Notes: generated from the sequence alone by a model not told the origin. A stretch of DNA of 64,000 nt from Pachyseris speciosa (GCA_016490735.1 JAEMWC010000022.1:2047001-2111000); one strand, 5' to 3'. Positions 1 to 10,167 are shown, counted from the stretch's first letter. Numbers and translations are program-made.

Positions 1-29
1 TATCGTGAGCGAGCTCCTTTAAATTAGAC

Positions 30-49
30 CATCTAGAAAGTTCTAGAAC
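30..49. promoter_or_regulatory. Heat-shock-element-like array (left duplicate)
   Basis: Three perfect contiguous inverted pentamers, nGAAn-nTTCn-nGAAn (35-49), follow one imperfect unit (30-34). Three alternating GAA/TTC units meet the known minimal binding site for an HSF trimer. No gene start is visible within 1 kb on the right. If this is a promoter element, the gene served may lie left of the window. Confidence 0.5.
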
Positions 50-1885
50 TCTATGTCATAGGCATGAAAATAAAACAGTATGAGCTCAGGACTTTAACTG
101 GTTTTGACAGACAGAGAGTGAGTTCAGACAAGGAAAGCAGAGACCGTAGATGTTAACGTGAATTGAAGCCAAATATAGTGTAAGTAAGTCCACACGTTAT
201 TGTGAGTTGTGAGGACTGCGTTCACTTGGAATAAATCTACTCATTGTGCTCCGAAATCCCTGCTTTCACTTAGGCTTCAAGCGACCATTCCTCCCGCCAT
301 GATGCTGCCAAACGTCAGTTACGATTGTTTTCACTGTATTGCCTCTCCTACCGCGCCGTTTGACAATTCATTCCTCTGGTCGTATACGCTTTCCGTTCAA
401 TCGGGGGTTTAACCCTTAAAGAAAGGTAGTCAAATTTATGCACAAGAGGTAGATTTGAAAATCGAGTATGTGCCATGGACACAAACGGAGACGCGAGAAA
501 TACATACAGTTCCTTCGAAGCTATAAGGAGGAGGAGGATCAGATAAGAGATGAGTTTTTTCCTCGATTTTTTTCTGTCAGTATCCTCATTAGAGCACAAT
601 TTGACGGCTAAAACGCGTCCAGAGTGTACCTGAACTAGAACGAACTCGACCGCTAATGAAAGGACTACACTCTCAAATTCTGTGCCGAGAGAGGGGTCCG
701 TCAGATAAATTCCCTTAAGTTAGCTGGCTTCTTTCCCAACCTAGCCCACGCACTCCGGGACCTGTTATTAGGGAGACAGAAATGCAAAGCCACTGTGGCG
801 GCACTCGTTGCTGTGTAACCGCTCCTGAAGTGGTTTTCCGGGAAACGAAAGGTTTTCATAAAATGACACAAACGTGTGGAGAACAAATTAAAGTAAAAGT
901 GTTGGTAACACAAGTACGCTGTATTTTAAACGTGCGTTAAACGTGTCCCCATCCGGCTTTGCTTTTAACACGATTCGAACTCGCAAATTTCAAGCCAAGA
1001 TCTTAAACCAGACGTCGAGTGTCCTTATTTACGGATGGGAAATACTTCTTTAAGGGGAAAACTTGGTATCAAAGATGTCTCTTGAGCAGTCGATTGTACA
1101 TGCCTTCACAGCAATTCTTCGAGTTCCAGTTAATCAACAGAAGAAACATTTGAGGCTTCGAAAAGCTGCGGTCCTCAGTCGTCGTTTTTATGCTCTAGTC
1201 TAGTTTTAAGAGCAGCGACGAAGACTTCCCTTTGGACTTAGACGTATTGTTTTCCCTAAGACCTTCGTTGAAGTATTTATGAAGACCTGCATTCTACAAA
1301 TCCCTAATGCAGTTGAAAACAGCAAACTAACTAAGTACTATAAGTTTAATTTGGTCACTGGTTGAAAAACTGACCTTGTTAAACTAATGGACGAAACCTA
1401 CAAATCTTTGCTGAGCAGAGTATTCGTGTCAGTTCATCGATTTATTGACGGGCAAAAAACGGACTGAATCTATATTAAAACAGAATATAGCACTGATAAC
1501 GAATAAAATTAAGTACAAAACAGGGCATTGTCTATATCAAGTCCATGGTGCGGCCTGTATAACATTTCTATTGTCTCCGTTGTGAATTGTGTCTTTTTTC
1601 TGGATTTCTGCTCGCTCTCTAACCAATTCTAATTGCTAGTAAACTAAATTTAATTACGGATCTCTAAACTAAGTTAGTTTAAAACCACAACTATAAAAAC
1701 CAACAAGTGTCCAACATATCTTTAAAAAGTGAAACGAGCCTGGTCAGGTTGGATTTGGCACCGCATCAACTGTTTCGAAGGTCACTTTCACTCAGTCACC
1801 AACCATGTGGATTTCATATATAGAAATCATCTATGCAGAAATGTGGATTTAGTAACAACAAGAAGAGTTATGCAGCGACTCTTCG

Positions 1886-2273
1886 CTAGTCAATTACGGT
1901 AACCTTGATGCTGATTCCATACGAGAATTCACCACCACTGCCTTTAAATGGGGTACCGCTTCTCGACTTTGAAGTTGTAGTCGGTGTATTCCTGAAGCTC
2001 CTCATTGGAGATAATTGGTTCTACCCAGAGCCAGTATTCAGCAAAGCCATCCTCCGGCCCAGTTATTCCCTTCCAGATAGCAGAATGAACAGCTTTGGAG
2101 ATTTGATGCAGCGTTACGGCTAAAGGTGTCCCCGGTTCGATCACTAGCACATCCCTCATGGTTCCCTTGAGTGGCATGTCGTATTCTCCTCGATATTTTG
2201 CTGGAAACGTCTTTCCTAATAGTGGTTCGTAGATTGCCAAAAGGTCTTCAAAAATTTGCTCAGAATTTGCCAT
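1886..2273 (-). pseudogene. Frameshifted copy of small unknown gene
   Basis: This is the left-duplicate copy of the intact gene at 9730-10116. It opens with the same ATG and the same first hundred or so residues (with a few substitutions), including the motif YWLWVEP. Relative to the other copy there is one extra base near 1956, which ends the frame at 1944 after 109 codons; the remainder down to 1886 matches the intact copy out of frame. I do not recognise the family. It could still make a shortened protein, but a broken duplicate is the simpler reading. Confidence 0.7.
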
Positions 2274-2402
2274 CTTTATCTATCGTTTTCAGTGGCCACT
2301 GGCTGCGACTGAACAGTTCGATCCCTCAGCCTCAGCGGGTTAAAATTGGAAAATGAGTCTTGTTTATCTTTATCTTTTTTTGTGCCAGAGAACCGCCATT
2401 TT

Positions 2403-2700
2403 ACACGTGTGTGTCACATCATATCACAAGAGCAGAAGGGGTGGGTGGGGGCAGCGGCTAAATATGTGGCGAAAGCAAAAAAGGGGGCGCCAAGGCAAAA
2501 CAAACCCAAACAGGGCAAAAGCAATTGTCACATCATATCACAAGAGCAGCGCCTCAAACCGCTTCAAACCGGTTAAACCGGTGTCAAACCGGTTTGAACA
2601 AGCCACCAAATTTTTGTGCCTTTGAACAAGAGGTGCGCCAGGCTATAAACCCTATTGAACAATAGGTGTGCCAGGTTATACACCCTATTGAACAAAGGGG
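2403..2700 (+). repeat. Iteron-like direct repeats before small-ORF cluster
   Basis: Two copies of CACATCATATCACAAGAGCAG lie about 120 bp apart (near 2408 and 2530). They are followed by a run of AAACCGGTT-type words at 2553-2598, then about two and a half copies of a ~32-bp unit (TTGAACAA...CCAGG.TATA) at 2622-2700. The arrangement resembles the iterons of a small replicon or the 5' end of a mobile element. That function is inference only. Confidence 0.45.
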
Positions 2701-2957
2701 TCTTTGGCAAAAGGATGGCAGCAGCACGCATGAAGGAAGAGGTGTTGAACGAGTTTTATGCCCCGGCCTTTGGACAAGCAGCGCAAGAGGGGCCACCAGT
2801 CTTGGAAGAGCAAGTCTTTGACTTATTGGCATATTTGCCGCAAGAAATTAAAAACAAGATTTTGAAAGATTTTATTTCATTAAAAATTAAGGAAAGACGT
2901 CAAATTGGGTGGAACGAAAATCTTTTTCACACAAATGACAAATCTTTTGAACATTAA
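2655..2957 (+). CDS. Short ORF with F-box-like motif
   Basis: An open frame of 100 codons. The first ATG lies inside the iteron-like repeats, so translation may begin at the internal methionine of MAAARMKEEV (about 2715). The C-terminal half is charged and helical and contains LPQEIKNKILKDF, which resembles the LPxEIxxxIL core of an F-box. I do not recognise the protein. Two further short plus-strand ORFs follow, suggesting a compact element rather than host gene exons. Coding status is uncertain. Confidence 0.4.
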   Translation: MNNRCARLYTLLNKGVFGKRMAAARMKEEVLNEFYAPAFGQAAQEGPPVLEEQVFDLLAYLPQEIKNKILKDFISLKIKERRQIGWNENLFHTNDKSFEH

Positions 2958-2970
2958 AAAAAGAAGTCGA

Positions 2971-3384
2971 ATGTGGTGGCGAGCAATTAACATGGATATT
3001 AGGGCCGTTTATACGAGAGAAAATAAGCCGCGGCTTACTCTGGCCACGGCTTACATAAGACGCGAACACTCCATATAAATGGAACAAAATCTATGTTCAC
3101 GGCTTTCTCAAGCTGCGGCTTATCCTGGCCTAGGAGTTTTTACTCGTATAAATGGTTCCTTTCGCGTTTTATGTAAGCGGCGGCTTGTTTTCTCTCGTAT
3201 AAACAGCCCTATTATTATTATGGGGATGTTTCCGAATTCAGACACATTTGAAGAAGCTGAAGAGCATTTTATTGATTATCTTGAGAATGAAGCTGAAAGA
3301 GAAATGGATGATATGTTATATCATGGAGAACCACTGTGCCCAGATTGTAATTTAAGGATTTTTGAATGTGAATGTCCATATTAA
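2971..3384 (+). pseudogene. Small cysteine-motif ORF split by an inserted MITE
   Basis: An ATG at 2971 opens ten codons that run into the element at 3001-3210. After the element and its duplicated ATT, the same frame continues from 3214 to a stop at 3384. Removing the insert and one ATT would restore a continuous frame. The 3' part is very acidic and ends with a CPDC...CEC cysteine arrangement that could bind metal. A secondary frame of 101 codons starts inside the MITE at 3079. The family is unknown to me. Confidence 0.45.
3001..3210. mobile_element. MITE with AGGGC ends
   Basis: The termini are inverted repeats starting AGGGCYGTTTATACGAG and extending for about 30 bp. The element is flanked by ATT (2998-3000 and 3211-3213), consistent with a 3-bp target duplication. 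It has no coding capacity of its own. The superfamily is not certain. Confidence 0.75.
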
Positions 3385-3431
3385 ATATAACCCTTGTAAT
3401 TTAAATGGGGGTTGTGACTTATGTCCAAAAA

Positions 3432-3509
3432 ATGGGGAAAAAACACTATATTAAACCACCTTGGTTTAAACTCGAATACTATGAAGAAGACTATTTGAAA
3501 TTCTGGTGA
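3432..3509 (+). CDS. Tiny aromatic-rich ORF (25 aa)
   Basis: The frame begins MGKKHYIKPPWFK, is rich in Tyr, Trp and Lys, and ends with TGA at 3507-3509. It lies 47 bp after the cysteine-motif ORF on the same strand. Chance is possible at this length. I list it because composition and spacing fit the neighbouring short ORFs. Confidence 0.25.
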   Translation: MGKKHYIKPPWFKLEYYEEDYLKFW

Positions 3510-3810
3510 GAGCCTTCAAAATATTTTTTTGTGTGTGTGAAGCGGCGGCTACACAAAGCTGGTTTTTGTTATCCCACAGCTTTTACATTTCGCCGTTACA
3601 ATTTTTCTTCCATTTGTTGTTATTTTAAATTTTATTGTGCCCCAAACATTGGGGGTTTTCTTTTTTTCCTTCACACATTAAAGATCCTCCATGATCTTAC
3701 TATATATTTAAATATTCAACTTTGTTCAATCTTTCACCCGAAAGGAATTAGCGTAAGTGACAGGAACTTTGATGGGGGGGTTTCTCTTTTGGATGAGTCA
3801 TCAAATTACA

Positions 3811-4075
3811 TCATAGCTTTTTGGAGTCTAAAAAAAGGCTTTGTTTTTGTTCATATGCGAAACCCACATCTTTTGTTTCAATGCACATTCCTGAAGGCTT
3901 AACTTTTTTCAAGCCCAAAGGAATGTTAGCCTTCAGGAATGTGAACAATTCCGCAAAGAGGTTTGTGGCCAACATCTTGCCATTTTTTTCCGCATCTTTC
4001 ATTGCTTCAACAAATTCAAAGGTAATTTGTCTTACCTCTTTTTGCCAAACAGGCGTTGAAAGCTCAAGAAAAAAA
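3811..4075 (-). other. Open, possibly coding remnant
   Basis: A minus-strand frame is open from about 4075 to a stop at 3811. The product would be helical and charged (EFVEAMKDAEKNGKMLATN and onward) and has an internal ATG at 4002. No convincing start or family is recognised. The strand is opposite to the small-ORF cluster, so it could be the end of a different element or chance. Confidence 0.25.
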
Positions 4076-4421
4076 CAGCTTATAGCATGGAACAGTTATA
4101 ACGCGCAACTGACTCACATGAACCAATCAGAATTTGCGTTATAAAAGTCAACATGGCCAAACTCAAGTTGAAATTTTCGGCAAGCCACATTCGAGCGCCA
4201 TGTTGATCAAAGCGATTTCAGCTTTGATTCATGCAAAATCGTGAAGAAAAATACAGAACTTTTGGCGAGAATCAGGAGAAATGTTCAAAATATACCAATC
4301 GGTAAGGTGGGAGTGAAGCCAGCAAAGTAACTTTAGTTAGGGAATTTATTTGACGAACCCCTCTCTCAGCACAGAATATCAGAGTGCAGTCCTTTCATTA
4401 GCATTCGAAGTCGTTCCAATA

Positions 4422-4444
4422 GGCCATTTCCGAATTATCTTTGA

Positions 4445-4476
<32 letters not shown>

Positions 4477-4590
4477 TCTTCATATGAAAATTAGTTTTCA
4501 TTCACATGCAAATTAAACTTATTTTCATAAGAATGGTTGAGCACCAGGCCTCGCTTTGAAAAAGAGGCCAAAGGTGATTCGGAAATGGCC
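4422..4590. mobile_element. MITE with GGCCATTTCCGAAT ends
   Basis: Long terminal inverted repeats (GGCCATTTCCGAAT..CTTTGRCCTC) of more than 50 bp are flanked by TA on both sides. A TA duplication fits a nonautonomous Tc1/mariner-type element. The arms also hold AAAGCGAG and GAGCACCAG words in inverted order. Confidence 0.75.
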
Positions 4591-4603
4591 TATTCAGGTG
4601 TTA

Positions 4604-4915
4604 TTTAACAATTATTCACCGAAGTGGAGGTGAATAGGAGAGGATATTTACCGAGTCGCTAAGCGGCGAGGTAAATATCCACCCCTTTCACCGACACTGA
4701 AGTGAATAATTGTTTTAGTATGTATATACCACACAAGTTGAATAACTAGCGGACCAAAACATTACTTTATGTGTGACAATATACCGAAAAAGCGGTGAGA
4801 AATTGTAAAATCTCGCGCGCGGGCTGCTAGGAGGTGAATAGTACTTGCTAATCACCTCCGAGTTAACCAATCAGAGCGCGCGAAAAGCACTATTCACTTG
4901 TGTGGTATATACTAA
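4604..4915. repeat. Two-hairpin dispersed repeat, copy 1
   Basis: It begins TTTAACAATTATTCACC and contains a first hairpin (GAGGTGAATA...GAGGTAAATATCCACC, CACTGAAGTGAATAATTG) and a second built on GGAGGTGAATAGTA and ACCAATCAGAGCGCGCG. It ends in TATATACTAA. A second copy lies at 6589-6880. A sequence with the same architecture but different words lies at 21974-22270. Confidence 0.75.
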
Positions 4916-5543
4916 TAATAGTTATTTGATAGGGTTAAATTAAAATAGACTAAAAGAGCGTTTTTATAAAGGGGCAGATATTTTTAATAATTGTATATCA
5001 ATCTAGCTCCTGTCCTTTTATCTCTTTTTATATGTATATTTTTAGGATTTCTTATATAGCTTTTAGATTTATGCATAGACTTGATCTCTGATTTTATTAT
5101 TTTTTCTTTTCTTGTTTTTCATTTATTTTACGTAGGACCCATGTTGATAGCAGTTTTTATAAATGAAATGGTCATCAATATTAAGCAGAGTTCTTCAGTG
5201 ATCGAGCGCTAATCAAAAATAGAAACCTTGGTAGTTGCTCCGCATCAGTTCAAACTAATCAAATCTAAGTGAATCATAGGCGGTACATTTATGAACAACT
5301 TATTAGACTGAAGTCTTGACAGTTGGTGATGCAAAACTCTAACAACTAGGACAATTCAAAATTTCTAACTGAACACGGTAATTTCCTAAGAAGTAAAAAA
5401 AAGCAGAAGTGCCAAAAAAAAACCAGACAAAATTCACTTTCAATGTCGACAGTTTACTCTGTTCTGTATGTCGTCGATAATCAGTACATGGTCAAAAATT
5501 ACCAAGTCTTAAACTTGCTCGATACCACCAGACTTCAGTTTGT
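4916..5543. other. No gene recognised
   Basis: AT-rich sequence without a convincing ORF, splice-bounded exon or repeat structure that I can identify. Confidence 0.5.
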
Positions 5544-5960
5544 TCAAGCAATGGGAACCAGGGGAACTGCTACAAGATTCATCCCACCGCGTGGGAACCC
5601 GGTACCGGCGTAACCCGGAAAGAAGGTAGCACTTTCCAGCATGAAATCAGTGCACCCCAGCGGTAGCTTTTCTCTCAATCCAGGCTCTACCCACAGCCTG
5701 TAATTAGTATAGCCGCCGACCTGTGGTCCAGTTACACCTTTCCACACCTCCATACCATATGGTTGTTCTAGAAGAGCGCTCGAAATTTCCCACAATTTTG
5801 CAGCGAAATCTGTGGTTCCCGCCTGTACCTCCAAAACGTCTCTTAAATTTTCCATTTGTGGCATACACCATGATTCTTTGTAAGTTGCTTGAAAGTGCAC
5901 TCCAATAAGTGGTTTGTAAAGCGCCTCAAGTTGGCTTCATTTGATCGCAGCTGGTTCCAT
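5544..5960 (-). pseudogene. Diverged third copy of small unknown gene
   Basis: The frame aligns with the gene at 9730-10116: YKPLIGVHF corresponds to YEPLLGKTF, RDVLEVQAGT to RDVLVIEPGT, and WKGVTGP...YRLWVEP to WKGMTGP...YWLWVEP. An ATG at 5960-5958 is in frame with this homology, but TGA follows after seven codons (5939-5937), before the conserved region. The next in-frame ATG is at 5900, giving 118 residues that lack the conserved N-terminus. It is either a pseudogene, a gene with an unseen upstream exon, or a shortened product. Confidence 0.6.
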
Positions 5961-6180
5961 TTTCTTGGTTTCGTTCTCACAGATGCTGAGATGGAGAGAG
6001 AAATTTAGCCGTTACTTCCTTCACCTAGAAAGAGAAAGAAGAAGTCATGTCACGTGACAAAGATTAAAATGCTAAGAGTAATATTGGCTCATTATCACGT
6101 GGGATATGATATATGCTTATGTTAGAATGAAATCATGTCGGTTCTAAATAAAGCAGTCCACGAACGACAAATAAGACCCT

Positions 6181-6227
6181 AGGTGTCCCTTAATTCTTGT
6201 GTCGGACACAAGAATTAAGGGACACCT
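6181..6227. repeat. Perfect palindrome, 23-bp arms
   Basis: AGGTGTCCCTTAATTCTTG continues to a single central base, after which the exact reverse complement follows (6205-6227). It could extrude as a cruciform or act as a transcript hairpin. It lies upstream of the minus-strand gene copy at 5544-5960. Confidence 0.85.
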
Positions 6228-6230
6228 TAG

Positions 6231-6415
6231 CAAGAGAGAGTTCTAGAATGTTCTTAAATTAACATGCGTGGATGAACAAAGAATCTTCTAGAATCTTCGA
6301 GTGCATATGTTACGTCAGCACTGCGTATTAACGTAACATATGCACTCGAAGATTCTAGAAGATTCTTTGTTCATCCAAGCATATTAATTTAGAACATTCT
6401 AGAACTCTCCCTTGC
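6231..6415. promoter_or_regulatory. Inverted repeat carrying four HSE-like arrays
   Basis: Arms of roughly 80 bp surround a short centre near 6315-6330. Each arm carries two heat-shock-element-like arrays: three units at 6240-6254, four perfect units at 6280-6299, four at 6347-6366 and three at 6391-6405, all in strict nGAAn/nTTCn alternation. The block lies about 280-450 bp upstream of the ATG at 5960 on the minus strand, a plausible promoter position. HSF binding and heat response are inferred. Confidence 0.6.
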
Positions 6416-6552
6416 AAGGGTCATGCTGCTTATTTCTGGAATTCCATGTCATAGGAAAATAAATAATTAAGACATTGTAAGCTCAGAATATAACTGGTTT
6501 TTCATAGGCAGTGTGTAAGTTCAGTCAAGGTAAGCAGAGGCCGTAGGTGTTA
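6391..6552. repeat. Diverged copy of the HSE-flanking segment
   Basis: The order HSE array, CATGTCATAGG, AAATAA, GAGCTCAG-like, AACTGGTTTT and GCAGAG.CCGTAG matches 35-160 and 7858-7980. A neighbouring stretch (about 6125-6180) also matches 7200-7260. The 6.1-7.3 kb region is therefore an older duplication of the same promoter-side sequence. Confidence 0.6.
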
Positions 6553-6983
6553 AGCCTTGGTCAAACGGCTCATGATAGTCGATGATAGTTAACAATTATT
6601 TACCGAAGTGGAGGTGAATATAGTGGTGGATATTTAACGAGCCGCGAAGCAGCGAGGTAAATATCCACCACTTTCACCGACACTGAGGTGAATAATTGTT
6701 TCAATATATACCACACAAGCTGAATAATTAGCGAACCAAAACGTAACTTATACCGACAAGCGGTCGGAAACCGTAAAATCTCGCGCGCCGGCTGCTCGGA
6801 GGTGAATAGTATTTGCTAATCACCTCCGAGTTAACCAATCACAGCGCGCGAAAAGCACTATTCACTTGTGGTATATACTAATTGATGTTAGTTGATGACA
6901 GTTGAAATTTGCGGTATCGTTTGACCACCAGCTATCATGCACAATCATCGACTATCACGAACTATCATTACTTGACTGGGGTC
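6553..6983. mobile_element. Foldback element, GATAGT-word family, interrupted copy
   Basis: It starts AGCCTTGGTCAAACGG after TTA and runs into ATGATAGTCGATGATAGTT. It is interrupted by the two-hairpin repeat at 6589-6880, then resumes with GATAGT words and a decayed right end (TTGACTGGGG). A complete relative lies at 41466-42155. The nesting shows this element is older than the repeat inside it. Confidence 0.7.
6589..6880. repeat. Two-hairpin dispersed repeat, copy 2
   Basis: Same order of words as 4604-4915, with moderate divergence, inserted in the GATAGT-word foldback element. Confidence 0.75.
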
Positions 6984-7337
6984 TATGGATATCTGATACA
7001 TGGCAAAGAAACAGACACGAACCGATGTCACGTATTGGAAAACGTCGATTCACCTTATGTCTTGGAAGCCTGAACAACTAATATGTTAAGAGAAGTGTCC
7101 ATACGAATGTTTGCAAGTTCAACAGCGAGAAGAAAGCTTTTAACATGACCGAACTTAACTCCAAATGTTGTCAATGAGTTTTAGGGATGAGGGATAACTG
7201 TTAGCACGAAATCATGTCAGCACTAAATAAGACAGTCCACTAAAGACAAATTATATTCTAAGATTCCCAAAATTATTTTGTTATGAAATGTTTCCATGAC
7301 ATAGGCACGCGACGTTTCCACCAAGCGTGTCAATGTA

Positions 7338-7352
7338 AGAACATTCTAGAAC
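7338..7352. promoter_or_regulatory. HSE-like array, three units
   Basis: AGAACATTCTAGAAC gives nGAAn-nTTCn-nGAAn. It is followed by CGTATTTCG, a possible degenerate further unit. The surroundings align partly with 6391-6430. Confidence 0.45.
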
Positions 7353-7852
7353 GTATTTCGTGAAGGTCAGATAAGTAGCTGTAAATAGGTTAGTAGTAGT
7401 AGTCTTAATTTCACTGATAAAATACATATCAAGCGTTACATGGATTATAACTAATAAATACTTAAAAATGCACCGAATATGCATTAATTACTAATAGCTA
7501 AATTGTAATTAAAACTAAGTCTGTTAATAAAAGAATTTTTAAAACGCTCAGTATTACAAATCGGAAATGGCTCATTATGTATTGCTATTTAAAGGAGATA
7601 CGTCACAGTCTTTGGATTTTGGAAAGTTTAGCCGGCCTCATTTTTTCAAATCGGTCATTTATAATTCACCGGTTTCAATCTTCTCCATCAATCACCATCC
7701 TCGTCACGTATATTTGCATTTATTCTTGTCTCGTTGGTGCTTATCTTCCCTGACAAATTGTTATTTCATCGTTTCCCATTATTTAAATGCATTATTTTTA
7801 TGTCTCTAATGAATAACCCAAAATATCGTGAGCGAGCTCCTTTAAATTAGAC

Positions 7853-7872
7853 CATCTAGAAAGTTCTAGAAC
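7853..7872. promoter_or_regulatory. HSE-like array (right duplicate)
   Basis: Same three perfect and one imperfect GAA/TTC units as at 30-49. Confidence 0.5.
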
Positions 7873-9729
7873 TCTATGTCATAGGCATGAAAATAAAACA
7901 GTATGAGCTCAGGACTTTAACTGGTTTTGACAGACAGAGAGTGAGTTCAGACAAGGAAAGCAGAGACCGTAGGTGTTAACGTGAATTGAAGCCAAATATA
8001 GTGTAAGTAAGTCCACACGTTATTGTGAGTTGTGAGGACTGCGTTCACTTGAAATAAATCTACTCGTTATGTTCCGACATCCCTGCTTTCACTTAGGCTC
8101 CAAGCGACCATTCCTCCCACCATGATGCTACCAAACGTCAGTTACGATTGTTTTCACTGTATTGTCTCTCCTACAGCGCCGTTTGACATTCATTCCTCTC
8201 GTCGTATACGCTTTCCGATTAATCGGGGGTTTAACCCTTAAAGAAAGGTAGTCAAATTTATGCACAAGAGGTAGATTTGAAAATCGAGTATGTGCCATGG
8301 ACACAAACGGAGACGCGAGAAATACATACAGTTCCTTCGAAGCTATAAGGAGGAGGAGGAGGATCAGATAGGAGATGAGTTTTTTCCTCGATTTTTTTCT
8401 GTCAGTATCCTCATTAGAGCACAATTTGACGGCTAAAACGCGTCCAGAGTGTACCTGAACTAGAACGAACTCGACCGCTAATGAAAGGACTACACTCTCA
8501 AATTCTGTGCCGAGAGAGGGGTCCGTCAGATAAATTCCCTTAAGTTAGCTGGCTTCTTTCCCACCCTAGCCCACGCACTCAGGGCCCTGTTATTAGGGAG
8601 ACAGAAATGCAAATCCACCGTGGCGACACTCGTTGCTGTATAACCGCTCCTGAAGTGCTTTTCCTGGAAACGAAAGGCTTTCATAAAATGACATAAGCTG
8701 AGAATTAGACACGTGTGGAGACGAACAAATTAAAGTAAAAGTGTTGGTAACACAAGTACGCTATATTTTAAACGTGCGTTAAACGTGTCCCCATCCGGCT
8801 TTGCTTTTACTACGACTCGAACTCGCAAATTTCAAGCCAAGATCTTAAACCAGACGTCGAGTGTCCTTATTTACGGATGGGAAATACTTCTTAAAGGGGA
8901 AAACTTGGTATCAAAGATGTCTCTTGAGCAGTCGATTGTACATGCCTTCACAGCAATTCTTCGAGTTCCAGTTAATCAACAGAAAAAACATTTGAGGTTT
9001 CGAAAAGCTGCGGTCCTCAGTCGTTGTTTTTATGCTCTAGTCTAGTTTTAAGAGCAGCGACGAAGACATCCCTTTGGACGTATTTTTTTCCCTAAGACCT
9101 TCGTTGGAGTATTTATGAAGACCTGCATTCTACAAATCCCTAATGCAGTTGAAAACAGCAAACTAACTAAATACTATAAGTTTAATTTGGTCACTGGTTG
9201 AAAAACTGACCTTGTTAAACTAATGGACGAAACCTACAAATCTTTGCTGAGCAGAGTATTCGTATCAGTTCATCGATTTATTGACGGGCAAAAAACGGAC
9301 TGAATCTATATTAAAACAGAATATAGCACTGATAACGAATAAAATTAAGTACAAAACAGGGCATTGTCTATATCAAGTCCATGGTGCGGCCTGTATAACA
9401 TTTCTATTGTCTCCGTTGTGAATTGTGTCTTTTTTCTGGATTTCTGCTCGCTCTCTAACCAATTCTAATTGCTAGTAAACTAAATTTAATTACGGATCTC
9501 TAAACTAAGTTAGTTTAAAACCACAACTATAAAAACCAACAAGCTAAGTGTCAAACATATCTTTAAAAAAAAGTGAAACGAGCCTGGTCAGGTTGGATTT
9601 GGCACCGCATCAACTGTTTCGAAGGTCACTTTCACTCAGTCACCAACCATGTGGATTTCATATATAGAAATCGTCTATGCAGAAATGTGGATTTAGTAAC
9701 AACAAGAAGAGTTATGCAGCGACTCTTCG

Positions 9730-10116
9730 CTAGTCAATTACGGTAACCTTGATGCTGATTCCATACGAGAATTCACCACCACTGCCTTTAAATGGGGTAC
9801 ACTTCTCGACTTTGAAGTTGTAGTCGGTGTATTCCTGAAGCTCCTCATTGGAGATAATTGGTTCTACCCAGAGCCAGTATTCAGCAAAGCCATCCTCCGG
9901 CCCGGTCATTCCTTTCCAGATAGTAGAATGAACAGCTTTGGAGATTTGATGCAGCGTTGCGGCGAACGGTGTCCCCGGTTCGATCACTAGCACATCCCTC
10001 ATGGTTCCCTTGAGTGGCATGTCGTATTCTCCTCGATATTTTGCTGGAAACGTCTTTCCTAATAGTGGTTCGTAGATTGCCAAAAGGTCTTCAAAAATTT
10101 GCTCAGAATTTGCCAT
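9730..10116 (-). CDS. Small unknown single-exon protein (128 aa), intact copy
   Basis: The only complete member of the local three-copy family. The frame runs from ATG at 10116 to TAG at 9730. It shows no signal peptide, no clear membrane segment and few cysteines. Conserved stretches across copies are YEPLLGK, RDVLVIEPGT, WKGMTGP and YWLWVEP, spread through the chain, which suggests a folded globular domain rather than low-complexity sequence. Conservation of these blocks in the diverged copy at 5544-5960 argues that the frame was under selection. I do not recognise the family. The start is supported by alignment of all copies. No intron is needed. Confidence 0.7.
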   Translation of the reverse strand: MANSEQIFEDLLAIYEPLLGKTFPAKYRGEYDMPLKGTMRDVLVIEPGTPFAATLHQISKAVHSTIWKGMTGPEDGFAEYWLWVEPIISNEELQEYTDYNFKVEKCTPFKGSGGEFSYGISIKVTVID

Positions 10117-10167
10117 CTTTATCTATCGTTTTCAGTGGCCACTGGCTGCGACTGAACAGTTCGATCT

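Larger units (their letters stand above)
1..2317. repeat. Duplicated block, left copy
   Basis: This block is nearly identical to 7824-10167, with scattered substitutions and small indels. Identity stops just after the start of the minus-strand ORF, where the two copies diverge at about 2317 and 10167. The left end is cut by the window, so the true unit may be longer. Each copy carries a heat-shock-element-like array near its left end and a small minus-strand gene near its right end. Apart from those I see no other gene in the 1.9 kb between them. Confidence 0.9.
7824..10167. repeat. Duplicated block, right copy
   Basis: Nearly identical to 1-2317; see that entry. The junction at 7824 follows unrelated sequence. 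Short indels relative to the left copy include an extra GGA in a purine run near 8350 and a 17-bp insertion near 8700. Confidence 0.9.

Noticed and set aside
348..599. Minus-strand ORF starting MCSNEDTDRKK, also at 8128-8424
   Set aside because: It is present in both duplicates only because the DNA is duplicated, its end differs between copies through indels, and no domain is seen.
5937..5939. Reading the early TGA of the third family copy as selenocysteine
   Set aside because: The other copies have no Sec or Cys at this place and no SECIS is apparent nearby.
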